A stretch of DNA of 64,000 nucleotides from Petrosia ficiformis. Taxonomy: Eukaryota; Porifera; Demospongiae; Haplosclerida; Petrosiidae. Below are positions 34,201 to 44,630 of the stretch, in pieces. The notes below the pieces were generated by a model. It saw only the letters and a list, made by a program, of their open reading frames with translations, ran no database searches and was not told where the DNA came from. The stretch spans positions 177,001-241,000 of the forward strand of contig OX345646.1 of NCBI GenBank assembly GCA_947044365.1, read 5' to 3'. The translations under genes and the position numbers were made by a program. Position 1 is the stretch's first letter; every line of letters begins with the position of its first letter.

Positions 34201-35943
34201 ATTGATTTTGCAATGAAAAATCAGTACCAAGGCTATAGTTCAGGGTAAAAATTCGAATTTCGAGTGAATACTAAAATGCTGACGGTTCTAACAGATAATA
34301 TTATTGATCAAAACCACTTTGGAAACATAATAAGGACATCATTATCTAACTCTAGAAACAGTTTCGGCTCAATCTGAAACGATTGATTTTGCATTGAAAA
34401 AATCAATACCAAGGCTATAGTTCAGGGTAAAAATTCGAATACTAAAATGCTCACGGTTCTAACAGATAATATTATTGATCAAAACCACTTTGGAAACATA
34501 ATAAGGACATCATTATCTAACTCTAGAAACAGTTTCGGCTCAATCTGAAACGATTGATTTTGCATTGAAAAAATCAATACCAAGGCTATATAGTTCAGGG
34601 TAAAAATTCGAATTTCGAGAGAATACTAAAATGCTGACGGTTCTAACAGATAATATTATTGATCAAAACCACTTTGGAAACATAATAAGGACATCATTAT
34701 CTAACTCTAGAAACAGTTTCGGCTCAATCTGAAACGATTGATTTTGCATTGAAAAAATCAATACCAAGGCTATAGTTCAGGGTAAAAATTCGAATACTAA
34801 AATGCTCACAGTTCTAACAGATAATATTATTGATCAAAACCACTTTGGAAACATAATAAGGACATCATTATCTAACTCTAGAAACAGTTTTGGCTCAATC
34901 TTAAATGACTGATTTTGCAATGAAAAAATCAATACCAAGGCTATAGTTCAGGGTAAAAATTCGAATTTCGAGAGAATACTAAAATGCTCACAGTTTTAAT
35001 TGTATGCATATAATTATATCATGTGTATAATTATATAATTACACAGATACAAAGAAGATCTCATACAGCTCGTATTAACAGAATCACTCACACACAACAC
35101 CAGATAAGACATATGTTCGAAAGAGCTCAAACATATCAAAAAATAGTTTGTACTTCACAAATTCCTGAAGAAATAGAGATGTTCACGCCATCTCCTCCTC
35201 TATTACCTACCATTCCTTCTTCATCTGAATTGTGTATTCAAAAACCTCTTGTATCTGTGAAGAAAACTTTACATAGCCCCAGTACTCAGGTATCAAGTAT
35301 CGAACCATCCTCATCAACGAAATACAATGAAGATATTGATATTCCACTCTCTATGGAGCAAATGATAGTTAAAACTGCTAATATTAAGGTATTATACATA
35401 CACAACAAGATCATGATAGTACCATAGTAATAAATTAAACTGGCTACTTCAATATATCCTCACACAAGTAGCTCAATATAATAGTAATATATATATATAC
35501 ATGTATGTAACTATACTTGTGTGAGGTTATGTGGAAGTGGTTAGTTTAATTTTATTATTATCGTATGATCCTGATCTTGTTAGCATACCTTTTCTGTTTT
35601 GATATTCCTATTTTACAAAATGTTTTAAATTCCCTATGGATAGTATACATAACACTATTAAAGGTATTCGTATGTCTTTTCATATATATAACTAACAATG
35701 GTAATATTATAATAATCATTATACGCCTACTAAAATATCTATTAGACTGTGATAGCACAATACCTTACTAAAAGAGGTTTTGGTTATAGTTATTACAGTC
35801 GACTCGTAATTTAGACTAAAAGTCACAATACCTTACTAAAGAGGTTTTAGTTATAACATCCTCAATGGTAATCATTTAATAATTTTTCTTTTTAGGAAGC
35901 AAAAAGAGTATCTTCATTATGGATCAATTATATGAAACAATAA
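31244..35943 (+). CDS. Unrecognised 398-residue coiled-coil protein
   Basis: Ten exons splice cleanly in one frame: 31244-31354, 31409-31455, 31511-31589, 31640-31693, 31835-31996, 32131-32226, 32286-32480, 32564-32626, 35047-35388 and 35896-35943. They sum to 1197 bases, 398 codons plus TAA. All junctions are GT-AG with consistent phase, so this is a real gene. The protein opens MATVARESIMAGNSISNISN. Its N-terminal half is helical and basic, with DVMLESLQRELLAVKQHIKN and QLQQLQQTGEKLTRKLHRRI. A Lys/Arg linker with RLSRKPARHRSVVTK follows, then ITHTQHQIRHMFERAQTYQK. The C-terminal segment is Pro/Ser-rich (FTPSPPLLPTIPSSSEL) and the end is SLWINYMKQ. I do not recognise the family. A centrosomal or ciliary coiled-coil protein is one guess only. 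Intron 8 (32627-35046) holds the large satellite. Confidence 0.8.
32658..34999 (+). repeat. Satellite array with 1058-bp higher-order repeat
   Basis: Thirteen full head-to-tail units. The anchor word AAAATGCTSACGGTTCTAAC starts at 32681, 32863, 33034, 33215, 33386, 33568, 33739, 33921, 34092, 34273, 34444, 34628 and 34799, with a partial unit at 34981. Spacings alternate 182 (or 181/184) and 171 bp. Long units have ATTTCGAGAGAAT and CTGACGG; short ones lack the insert and have CTCACGG. Private variants recur exactly 1058 bp apart: TTTTGGCCCAATCTG at 32770 and 33828, and ATAGGGACATC at 33091 and 34149. So six units form a higher-order repeat. Each unit has a hairpin, ATTGATTTT against AAAATCAAT. 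Confidence 0.97.
35436..35548. repeat. MITE-like 113-bp element
   Basis: Arms of about 36 nt pair with a few mismatches. The left arm has CCTCACACAAGTA (from about 35458) with outer TAAACTGGCTACTTC. The right arm has TACTTGTGTGAGG (to about 35526) with outer GAAGTGGTTAGTTTA. The centre is a TA run. It lies in the last intron of the unrecognised coiled-coil gene. Confidence 0.65.
35754..35856. repeat. Direct repeat pair
   Basis: CACAATACCTTACTAAA, AGAGGTTTTGGTTATA and a near copy with AGAGGTTTTAGTTATA occur about 73 bp apart in the last intron of the unrecognised gene. Such pairs can be the footprint of an insertion or a nascent tandem array. Confidence 0.6.
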
Positions 35944-36011
35944 AACACAACAGAACAAAATAGGTCTATCACACTATTATCATATATTATATAAATCAAT
36001 TAATTTAATAA

Positions 36012-39000
36012 TTACATATATGTATTATTGGATAAACTATTGCTGTATATAGCCGAGGAAACTTTTGTCGTCAAAAGAGTAGCTATTAGTAAAAATGAAG
36101 GTCTCTTTGTGGGTTCTTTATGCCAACATGCTTTCATCACCCTAGCAACCGTTGTGGGACATCCCCTTGGTGTTGGTAATCTATATCCTTCATTAACTTT
36201 CATAGCAACCTGCAAGATTAATTATAAATAGTTAATTGATTTTAAATGGTGATGAAATTATAATTAATTAATTAATTAATTAATTATTGTTGATAATTAC
36301 ATTTATGGTTAATTAATAAACAATAATAATGTTTTAATTGATTTATAAATTATAAAATCAATTAAGTCGTTGCATTTAATAGTTAATGATTTAAATGCTA
36401 CAACTTAATTGATTTTATATTAAATTTAACTTATAATGAAGTTACTATTGGTTATTAATTAATTAATTAATTAATTATAATCAATTAATTTTGCACTCAA
36501 TGTTAATTTATTTACCATACCCACCTGAAAGTTGTCCATTTTGTCATAAGGAGTTTTTAATGGATTATACATTTCCCATTGTAATATACCAAATGACCAC
36601 ACATCCGAGGCTATTGAAAACTTTCTCTTAGTAATAGACTCAGGAGGCATCCACCTTATTGGACATGGGACATTAGCTGTACTAACATATATAGAGTCAT
36701 CATCGGGTAACTCTCTTAGTAGCCCAAAGTCAGCTACTTTACATAATTCACCAGCTCCTACTAGTACATTACGAGCTGCCAAGTCCTGAGAAGAGATATG
36801 ACATCATTATGACATCATTATTATGACATCATATTTATGTTGTAAAACATTTCCTTTCATGTACACTACAATGTCAATAAAAGGTCACAAAATAGTAAAG
36901 TAAATACTCAGTACATGTATATAGTTTCATTTTCACATTTCAGTAGTTTAACACCTGTAATTTGTATACTTATCAACACACAGTACGGTACTATACTGAC
37001 AGTATAACTAAGGTATGTAATTAATGTTACTGTATGGTGACATATACTGTGTTAACAATGTATTTACAATGACTGAGGTTCAAGTGTTAATTAAATAAAG
37101 TACATCAGGGAATATTCAGGTGTAAGTTTACACACTACAAATTTCCTGTTTGAAATTGACTTAGTTTTTATAATATTGTTTATAGTACAAGTAGAAGCCC
37201 AAAATTTAACTGCATTAAATGATGTCTGAAGAGTTATGTCTCACTTATAACTATGTAAGGATTGTAGTAAGATAATTTACTCATTAGTGAAATTACATAC
37301 ATATTTTCCATACATAATAAATTAATTATATACACACACATACATACATACATACACACATACATACAAACATACATACATCCATACATACATACATACA
37401 TACATACATACATACATCCATACATACATACATATAAACATACATACACACATACATACACACATACATACGTACATACATACATACATACATACATACA
37501 TACATACCACACACATACATACACACAATACATAATCATCACATATTTGAGTAATTCATTATTTAATTTTCAGGTTGACTTATTTACACAACACCTTGTT
37601 GATTGATATAAAACTCACCCTATGTATGAGACCACGTTCTGCTATGTAATGCATCCCCATAGCAACATCAACCATATATTTAACTAATGTTTCAGATGAT
37701 TTCTTTGGTGAATTCTGAGTAGATAGATAGAGATGGATGGATGGATGGATGGATGGATGGATAGATAGATAGATAGATAGATAGATACACAATGTAGAAG
37801 TATAGATAGATAGACATACACTAAGATATTTCTTCAGATCTCCATGAGGAAGATATTCTAACACAATCCAAGGTGCTGGCACATCTTCGGTAATGACACC
37901 ATATAATCTTACAATGTTTGGATGTATCATACAAGACATTACAGCCATTTCTCTAAGAAGCTCTTTCTTTTCTTTGTCTGTACAATCGGGTTTAGTTGTC
38001 TTGACAGCTACTGGAGTGGAGTTATTAGGGTTTTGTTCATCATTAATATATTCAGCTTTGAATACTTCACCGAACTGACCTATTTGTGGATGGATGGATG
38101 GATGAATGGGTGAGTGAATGAATGAATGAATGGATGGATGGATAGGTGAATGAATAGATGGATGAATGAATGGATGGATGACTAGATGGATTAATAGATG
38201 GAAGAATAGATGAGAATACTGACCAGATCCAATGCGTATCATATTAATTAGGTTAGTTCTTGGTATTTCATAATCATGAGTTTCCATAGTGAATGATGTA
38301 TTGTGACCAGGGAGTTCTTCATATACTATTATAAAAAGGGGTGTTGTCAAACTATTATATACAACCATACTATAATAATAAGTCACCTGCTTTAGCCCAT
38401 GAAGGTCTCTTATCATAGAATGCTGGATCATCTTCATCAGTTACCAAACTAAAACAATTATATACACATACATTACATACATACATACATTTTACATATA
38501 TAGTATTACAAGTTAAGTCTCACATTGAATTGGACAGGTTCCCAGCAGTGCGAGTAACAAGATATTCTAAGTCTTTAGCACTTGCACCTGTAGTAGAATT
38601 TGTGCCATTGTTTTCATTACCTTTCACTCTAAGTTGCTGTAACATTCCTAGCAATAAAGTAAGTTGATCTTCAGTGAACTGTTTAGATAGTAAATCCATC
38701 ACACTAGGAGACTGAGGCCCAGGTTGAGAAGAACCAGAACCAGTCCCTGAAGGATGGTCTTGTTGAAGAACCATGTATGCAGGTTGCTGAGGGTTTCCTG
38801 TGGGACTAGACATATCAACATATTCTTCTTTTTCAGTTTGTACTAAAAGGAAATTAATAGAGTATATTAGTTTATTAATAAACATAAAAAAACAATAAAC
38901 AACAAATAATCAAACAGTAAACAACAAGAATCAATTAGTAAACAATAACAATCAAAACAGTAAACAACAAGAATCAATTAGTAAACAATAACAATCAAAA

Positions 39001-40916
39001 CAGTAAACAACAAGAATCAATTAGTAAACAATAACAACCAAAACAATAAACAACAAGAATCAATTAGTAAACAATAACAACCAAAACAATAAACAACAAG
39101 AATCAATTAGTAAACAATAACAATCAAAACAGTAAACAACAAGAATCAATTAGTAAACAATAACAATCAAAACAGTAAACAACAAGAATCAATTAGTAAA
39201 CAATAACAATCAAATGATAAACATTTCTTACCTTCCTGAGAATCAACAGACTCCTCTTGTGATTGGGTTTTCACTTGACGAGGGTGATGTTTCTGAATAG
39301 AATTTGAATGTGCACGAGAGAGTTTTTTGTTAGGCATATTCAGTGAGGATGGTTGTATATAATGTCTAGCATCAGATTCCTTACGATCTCGAGGAGGAGG
39401 GATAGGACCGGGACTTAATAGGTCATCTGTTGGAGATAGAGGATCGTTTTGTGGGTATGGCATTGTTGAGTGTTGTGGATATGGCAATCCTGAATGTTGA
39501 TTTACCAAACAAACTTGTGGGCCGATAGAGCCTGTGAACTGTAGCTGTGGAGACACTTGTGGGCAGAAGGACTCTGTGAACTGTTGCCGTGGAGACACTT
39601 GTGGGCCCATAGACTCTGTGAACTGTTGCCGTTGAGACACTTGTGGGCCCATAGACTCTGTGAACTGTTGCTGTTGAGACACTTGTGGGCCCATAGACTC
39701 TGTGAACTGTTGCCGTGGAGACACTTGTGGGCCCATAGATTGTGTGAACTGTTGCCGTCGAGACACTTGTGGGCCCATAGATTGTGTGAATTGGCGTCGT
39801 GGAGACACTTGTGGGCGCGGCATAGAGACGGGTTGTTCTGGATATGGAAGATGCTGTATTGATTGTTGGGGGTGTGGCACTAGTGTGACATAGGGATTTG
39901 GTGTTGCTAGAGGTGGCAGAGGAGAAGCTGTGGTTTTATTATGTGGTTGAGTAATAGGTGGGGAATATCGAGGAGGAGGAGGAGGAGATGGAGTACTTGT
40001 AGTGAAGCTGCCTGAATCGGTCTTTTTCAATGGATTGGAATATCGAGGAGGAGGAGGAGATGGAGTATTTGTAGTGAAGCTGCCTGAATCGGTCTTTTTT
40101 ATTGGATTATGAATATTCTTTGAGCTTCCTGGTAAGATTGCTTCCATCCACTGTATTCGATCATCCTGTGGATACATATCAAGTGATTATCATATGACAC
40201 TAATACACATATCATGTGACTATTAATACATGCGATAATGAATCATGTGACTCACATGAGTTGGAGCATTGAGTATCCATGGCGAATGTTTTCCTGAATG
40301 TTTCACTTCAAATACAAAATCGCCTCCCTTTGGATAATGAGGTAGGACTTCAATATTTTTAACAGATGCTAGGAAGATCTGATCCTTTGGTTCACTCATC
40401 TAAAACATGGATAGATGAATAGATGGGTGGATGAATACATGGATGGGTGGGTGAATACATGGGTGGGTGAATACATGGATGGGTGGATGAATACATGGAT
40501 GGGTGGATGAACAGATTGATGGATATATCAACCTATAGATGGATGAAGGATAGACAGATGGATGAATACATGGATGGGTGGATGAACAGATTGATGGATA
40601 TGTCAACCATAGATTGATGAAGGATAGACAGATGGATAAATAGATAATGGGTGGATGAAAATATATATAGATGAATGGGTAGACGAATAGATAAATGGGT
40701 GGGTGGATGAATAGATAGTGATGATACTAATGCACTTGAACAGTATAAACTGAGCTTAATCAACCAGTGTTTAGACTTGTAAAAATTAAACAAAATTGTG
40801 TTTACCCCCTTCTTATCTCCAAAGTAATGTAAATAAGTTGATCCAGTAACTCTAAAAAGATAATTTTTCCATTTCTTTCCCTTATAGAGCTGCAAAGAGC
40901 CTTGCTTACTTCTCAT
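36012..40916 (-). CDS. Cytoplasmic tyrosine kinase with N-terminal PH domain
   Basis: The start at 40916 gives MRSKQGSLQLYKGKKWKNYL. This opens a PH domain that continues in the exon near 40257-40399 (GGDFVFEVKHSGKHSPWIL) and closes with DDRIQWMEAILPG. A Pro-rich region follows with PSPPPPRYS twice, and then a 14-residue Gln-rich repeat array. Next is KEEYVDMSSP, a YxxM motif as bound by PI3-kinase p85 SH2 domains. The kinase domain has GSGQFGEVF, the catalytic lysine in VAVKTTK, and HRDLAARN split across the intron at about 36786-37619. It also has VADFGLL, IRWMPPES, SDVWSFGILQWEMY and CWHKEPTKRPS; the stop is at 36012. HRDLAARN marks a tyrosine kinase. I find no SH2 or SH3 between PH and kinase, so this is not a Tec kinase. 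Family name not assigned. Confidence 0.88.
36352..36418. repeat. Hairpin with TTAA-rich flanks in kinase intron
   Basis: The arms 36352-36379 (core AAAATCAATTAAGT) and 36391-36418 (core ACTTAATTGATTTT) pair over 28 nt with two mismatches around an 11-nt loop. Repeated TTAATTAATTAATT runs flank it at about 36258-36282 and 36458-36476. The whole 36236-36485 segment looks like a fold-back element. Confidence 0.65.
36786..37619. other. Long kinase intron with (ACAT)n array
   Basis: The intron splits HR from DLAARN. It contains a long ACAT microsatellite at 37330-37510 with ACAC and CCAT interruptions. The rest is ordinary AT-rich sequence with no exon I can support. Tyr/Met/Cys/Val-only reading frames here are translations of the microsatellite. 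Confidence 0.85.
37725..37815. repeat. (GGAT)n/(GATA)n microsatellite
   Basis: Tetranucleotide run in a kinase-domain intron. A second one of the GGAT/GAAT type lies at 38085-38215, in the intron that splits the glycine loop. Confidence 0.95.
38872..39212. repeat. 44-bp minisatellite in kinase intron
   Basis: About eight copies of a 44-bp unit containing AACAATAACAATCAAAACAG and AACAAGAATCAATTAGTAA. It begins about 15 bases inside the intron, counted from its donor at 39232 on the minus strand. Confidence 0.95.
39495..39830 (-). repeat. In-frame 42-bp coding repeat in the kinase gene
   Basis: Seven to eight in-frame copies of a 14-residue unit, consensus SMGPQVSPRQQFTE. Variants are RRQFTQ, QQQFTE and LQFTGS. 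DNA units are nearly identical (CACTTGTGGGCCCATAGACT). The array forms a Gln/Ser/Pro-rich spacer between the PH domain and the kinase. Confidence 0.95.
40408..40720. repeat. GGATGGGTGGATGAATACAT-type minisatellite
   Basis: Degenerate 4-bp-derived units plus a duplicated block of about 90 bp (40497-40575 resembles 40575-40640). It sits in the intron between the two PH-coding exons. Confidence 0.95.
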
Positions 40917-41082
40917 TGATTGCTAAAGAATGTGAAAATATAGCTTTTAGTTTTAAAAGAAAAGGGTTTACAACTCACCGACATTGCTCGCAGTTGTTTT
41001 TTGTTAAATTAACAATCGCTTCCGCTGACTACCGCTTTTAATTTAATTGAACCACGCCCACCCACGTGGTACTTTAAGTGTA
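40917..41082. promoter_or_regulatory. Bidirectional promoter kinase/RBM34 with CACGTG
   Basis: 166 bp between divergent starts. CACGTG at 41063-41068 lies 15 bases upstream of the RBM34 start codon, directly after a CCACGCCCACC box. Confidence 0.6.
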
Positions 41083-42720
41083 ATGGAAGGCCTACAGAAG
41101 TTGTCTCGCCTCATCCAGGAAGCCAAGAACAGACTGAATGAAAGTCAGCAATCTCCTGTACATGAAAAGAAGAGTATAAAGGAGAAAGATGATGGCAGAA
41201 AGAAGGACGATCGCAAAAAGAACACGGACAAATCGACCAGCATTGAAAAGAAGTTGCCTGACAAAGTCTCTAAGCCAGTACAAAAAGATAAAAGACACAC
41301 CTCATCTATTTATCAAAGAGATAGGGTAAGGACCACACCAAGTGATTCACGAGATGACAGGACATTATTTGTTGGTAATATTTCAAATATAGTAACAAAA
41401 AGACAATTAATAAAATTATTTTCTCTTCATGGAAAAATTGAATCAATTCGGTTTCGTTCGGCACCTGTAGCTCCTGGTAAACTACCGGTAAAAATAGCAC
41501 GAAAATTAAAAAAACAGTTAACAGGAGAGACTATTAATTCTTATGTTGTCATGGCAACTGAAGATGAAGCCAAGAAGTGTTTGGTATTGAATGGTTCTGT
41601 ACTTGAGGGAAGACACTTACGAGTTGACATGGCAACATCCACTAAAGATAATCAACGATCAGTATTTGTTGGAAATCTTCCATTTACAACTGACGAAGAA
41701 ATTTTAAGGAAGTTATTTCAGTAAGTATAACAGATAAATAGAATATAATAATGATGATTATGGTAACGTATTGAAGCGAGATGTGTGCAGAATTTTATAT
41801 ATGTATGACTGTACATCTCTCTCTATCTCTCTCACTCTTCCTCTCCTTCTAGATCTTGTGGTGAAGTTGAAGGAGTGCGAATTATCAAGGATAACAGAAC
41901 AGGTATTGGTAAAGGATTTGGTTATATTCTCTTCAAAGAAAGGAGTGGTGTGTTGTTTGCAGTGAAGCACAATCAGAAAATGGAACTTGATGGCAGGAAG
42001 TTAAGAATATATCGTTGTAAAGAAGAACCGAAGAAGATTAAACTCAAGACTCAATATGGAGGAGTGAAGGCCAAGTCAAGAGAGAAAATAAAAGAGAAGA
42101 TTAAAAATATAAAAATGAATAGAAAAATGGGTGAGAGTGAGTTTGGTGATGGGTTCAGTTCAAGATGGAAGGATAATGAGAGAAGAGGACGAGTAGAGGG
42201 CCAACGGGGAAGTGAAGATGATAGAATAGAAAGAACAGGAGGACCAAGACAAGAAAGGACTAGTATGGGAAGTAGAAGAGGATCAGGTGGAATGAGAGGA
42301 GGAAGAGGATCAGGTGGAATGAGAGAAAGAGGAACAAGTGGAATGAGAGGAAGAGGATCACATGGAGTTGCAATGAGAGGAAGAGGATCAGTTGGAATGA
42401 GAGAAGGACGAGGAAATGGTGGAATGAGAGGAGGAAGAGGATCAGGTGGAATGAGAGGAGGAAGAGGATCAGGTGGAATGAGAGGAGGAAGAGGATCAGG
42501 TGGAATGACAATGAGAGGAAGAGGTACACGTGGAGTGACAATGAGGGGAAGAGGATCAGGTGGAATGACAATGAGAGGAAGAGGATCAGGTAGAATGAGA
42601 GGAGGAACGAGAGGAAGAGGATCACATGGAGTGACAATGAGGGGAAGAGGATCACATGGAATGAGAGGAGGAACAAAGAGAGTATCAAGTGGAATGGGAG
42701 GAAGAGGTAGAACTACCTGA
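41083..42720 (+). CDS. RBM34: RNA-binding protein 34 (Nop12-type, two RRMs)
   Basis: Nucleolar RNA-binding protein related to yeast Nop12, which acts in large-subunit rRNA maturation. Two exons, 41083-41720 and 41853-42720, give 501 residues. The N-terminus is Lys/Glu/Asp-rich. RRM1 has RTLFVGNIS and IESIRFRSAPVAPG, with the long loop typical of RBM34, then NSYVVMATEDEA. RRM2 has RSVFVGNLPFTTDEEIL and VRIIKDNRTGIGKGFGYILF, then MELDGRKLRIYR. The C-terminal 150 residues are an Arg/Gly repeat (SGGMRGGRG and variants, 42270-42700). The start codon in MEGLQKLSRLIQEA fits the gene's short 5' end. AATAAA at 42723-42730 is a likely poly(A) signal. FIG4 starts only 94 bp downstream on the same strand. 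Confidence 0.93.
42270..42700 (+). repeat. In-frame RGG-type repeat in RBM34
   Basis: About fourteen units of 24-36 bp, consensus AGAGGAAGAGGATCAGGTGG, encode RGRGSGGM-like blocks. The frame is kept throughout. Reverse-frame reading is also open, but that is only a consequence of the purine-rich strand. Confidence 0.95.
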
Positions 42721-42747
42721 TCTAATAAAATTATTCATTGCTTAGTA

Positions 42748-42780
<33 letters not shown>

Positions 42781-42814
42781 ATTAGTCACACCCATGTAAA
42801 TTGTGCTGTGAACG

Positions 42815-44595
42815 ATGTCTAGTAAAATTAAAGACAGGTTATCATTAAGATCAGTTGTATCTTCAATACAGCGAGTGGCAGTCTATGAAACAAGAACAGT
42901 GAGTATTATATGGTTTCTAAATTACACATATTGTATAACTGGCTGGTATTTCAACTTGTATATGCACTAGCCTGCTCCTATGGCTAAACTCCACAGTGCT
43001 TGGCCTGGGTTCAAATCATAGTTGGAGCATAGAGGTTTTCATTTAGTCTCCATATAGAGGAGGAAGGGTCTGGGGACATAGCATACCTATTACAGCATGT
43101 GTGGTAACGTAGAACTGATTTGGTATGCTGGCCGGTGTCCACAGATCCTTCCTCGGACAACACCAGACTAGTTTTCTCTGTTATATTGTGATATAATCTA
43201 TAGAGAACTTATATTGTTGGTTCTACTAATGATGGACGAAGCTGTCGTATACTGAAGATTGATCGAATACATCCACCAACATCTGGTTTATTAATTGAAG
43301 AAGATGAGAAAGAATATCAACAGAGTGAAGTGAGTGAAATTATCATCACATGATATATCACATGATATACCATCAATTTCTGTATTAGTCACAAGACATC
43401 AACCTTATATCAACAACACCCATTTTGTCACATGACATACCAACCACACATTCATCGCATAACATCTTACTTTTTCACATGACATCTTATATTTGTCATA
43501 TGACATTTGATAAGCATCACATGACATATCCATAGATACAAGAGACATTGATTATGCTAGAAGGAGCAAACCGAAATTCAACAACTCGTTATAAAAGTGG
43601 ATTACAACAAATAGCCTCTGCTTTTGGGATTGTAGGTATGTACGTACATTTGTGAAAGGGGTGTGGCCTGTATAATTATGATCAATACATATATAAGTGT
43701 GGTATGCACACATTTGTGAAAGGGGTGTGGCCTGTATAATTATGATCAATACATATATGTGTGGTATGCATACATTTGTGAAAGGGGTGTGGCCTGTAAA
43801 TTATGATCAATTATATCTAATTAGGATTTATTCGTTTCCTGGAAGGATATTACATCATTTTAATTACAAAAAGGAAGCCGTGAGTTGTATCCGTTGCTAT
43901 GGAGATTAATTAACTACTCCACCCATTAATTACAGGATTGCAACGATAGGTGGTAATATAATATATCGGATTGAAGATACATTTATGTATTACATATCAG
44001 CACCTACCACTAAACCAGGAAATCCCGATGAATCTCGCTATCTGAAAATATTTCAAAATGTTGATCTATCATCAAATTTCTATTTTAGGTAAATACATCT
44101 ATTTGTATCAGGATTCTGCCGATTATAGATAGAGCTGGTTAGAGGTGACCATATATACATCTATCTATGTTTATAGAGCTATACATATAGATAGACATGC
44201 ATATATAATTATATGGATAGACATAAATGGTCTATCTATGCAATCTATGTATATATATATATACAAGTTAAAAAACATATTCACTCACATTCACACCCAC
44301 TTCACTTACATGTAGTTACTCCTACGACCTGACACATTCTCTGCAGTGTCAGATGAGGACACACCCTGGTCCTTCTCCTCCTCCCTGTCGTAAATTCATA
44401 TGGAATGACCACATGTTACAACAGTTTGAAGGGTATGTACATTCAAGATGGGTCCTTCATATTACACATGGCTTCATATCACAGATCAGTATCCTAACAA
44501 TACTGACACTCAAATGGATATAGATGTATTATATTACAGATAGATGGATGGATGGATGGATGGATGGATGAACGGATAGACAGATGGACTGATGA

Positions 44596-44630
<35 letters not shown>

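Noticed and set aside
32658..34999. Human-like alpha-satellite contamination, suggested by the 171-bp spacing
   Set aside because: The sequence has no alpha-satellite or CENP-B-box words, and the array sits in a well-formed intron with relatives in other introns of the same window. The shared length is probably coincidence or nucleosome-related.
39557..39862. Plus-strand reading frame rich in RHLWAHRLCELL
   Set aside because: Antisense shadow of the kinase 42-bp coding repeat; the minus strand carries the supported protein.
41047..41082. Upstream extension of RBM34 from 41047
   Set aside because: It would need a TTG start. The first ATG in frame is at 41083 and gives a normal RBM34-type N-terminus.
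42260..42688. 142-codon reading frame antisense to the RBM34 tail
   Set aside because: Leu/Phe/Ser-only composition from the reverse strand of a purine-rich coding repeat; RBM34 on the plus strand explains the region.
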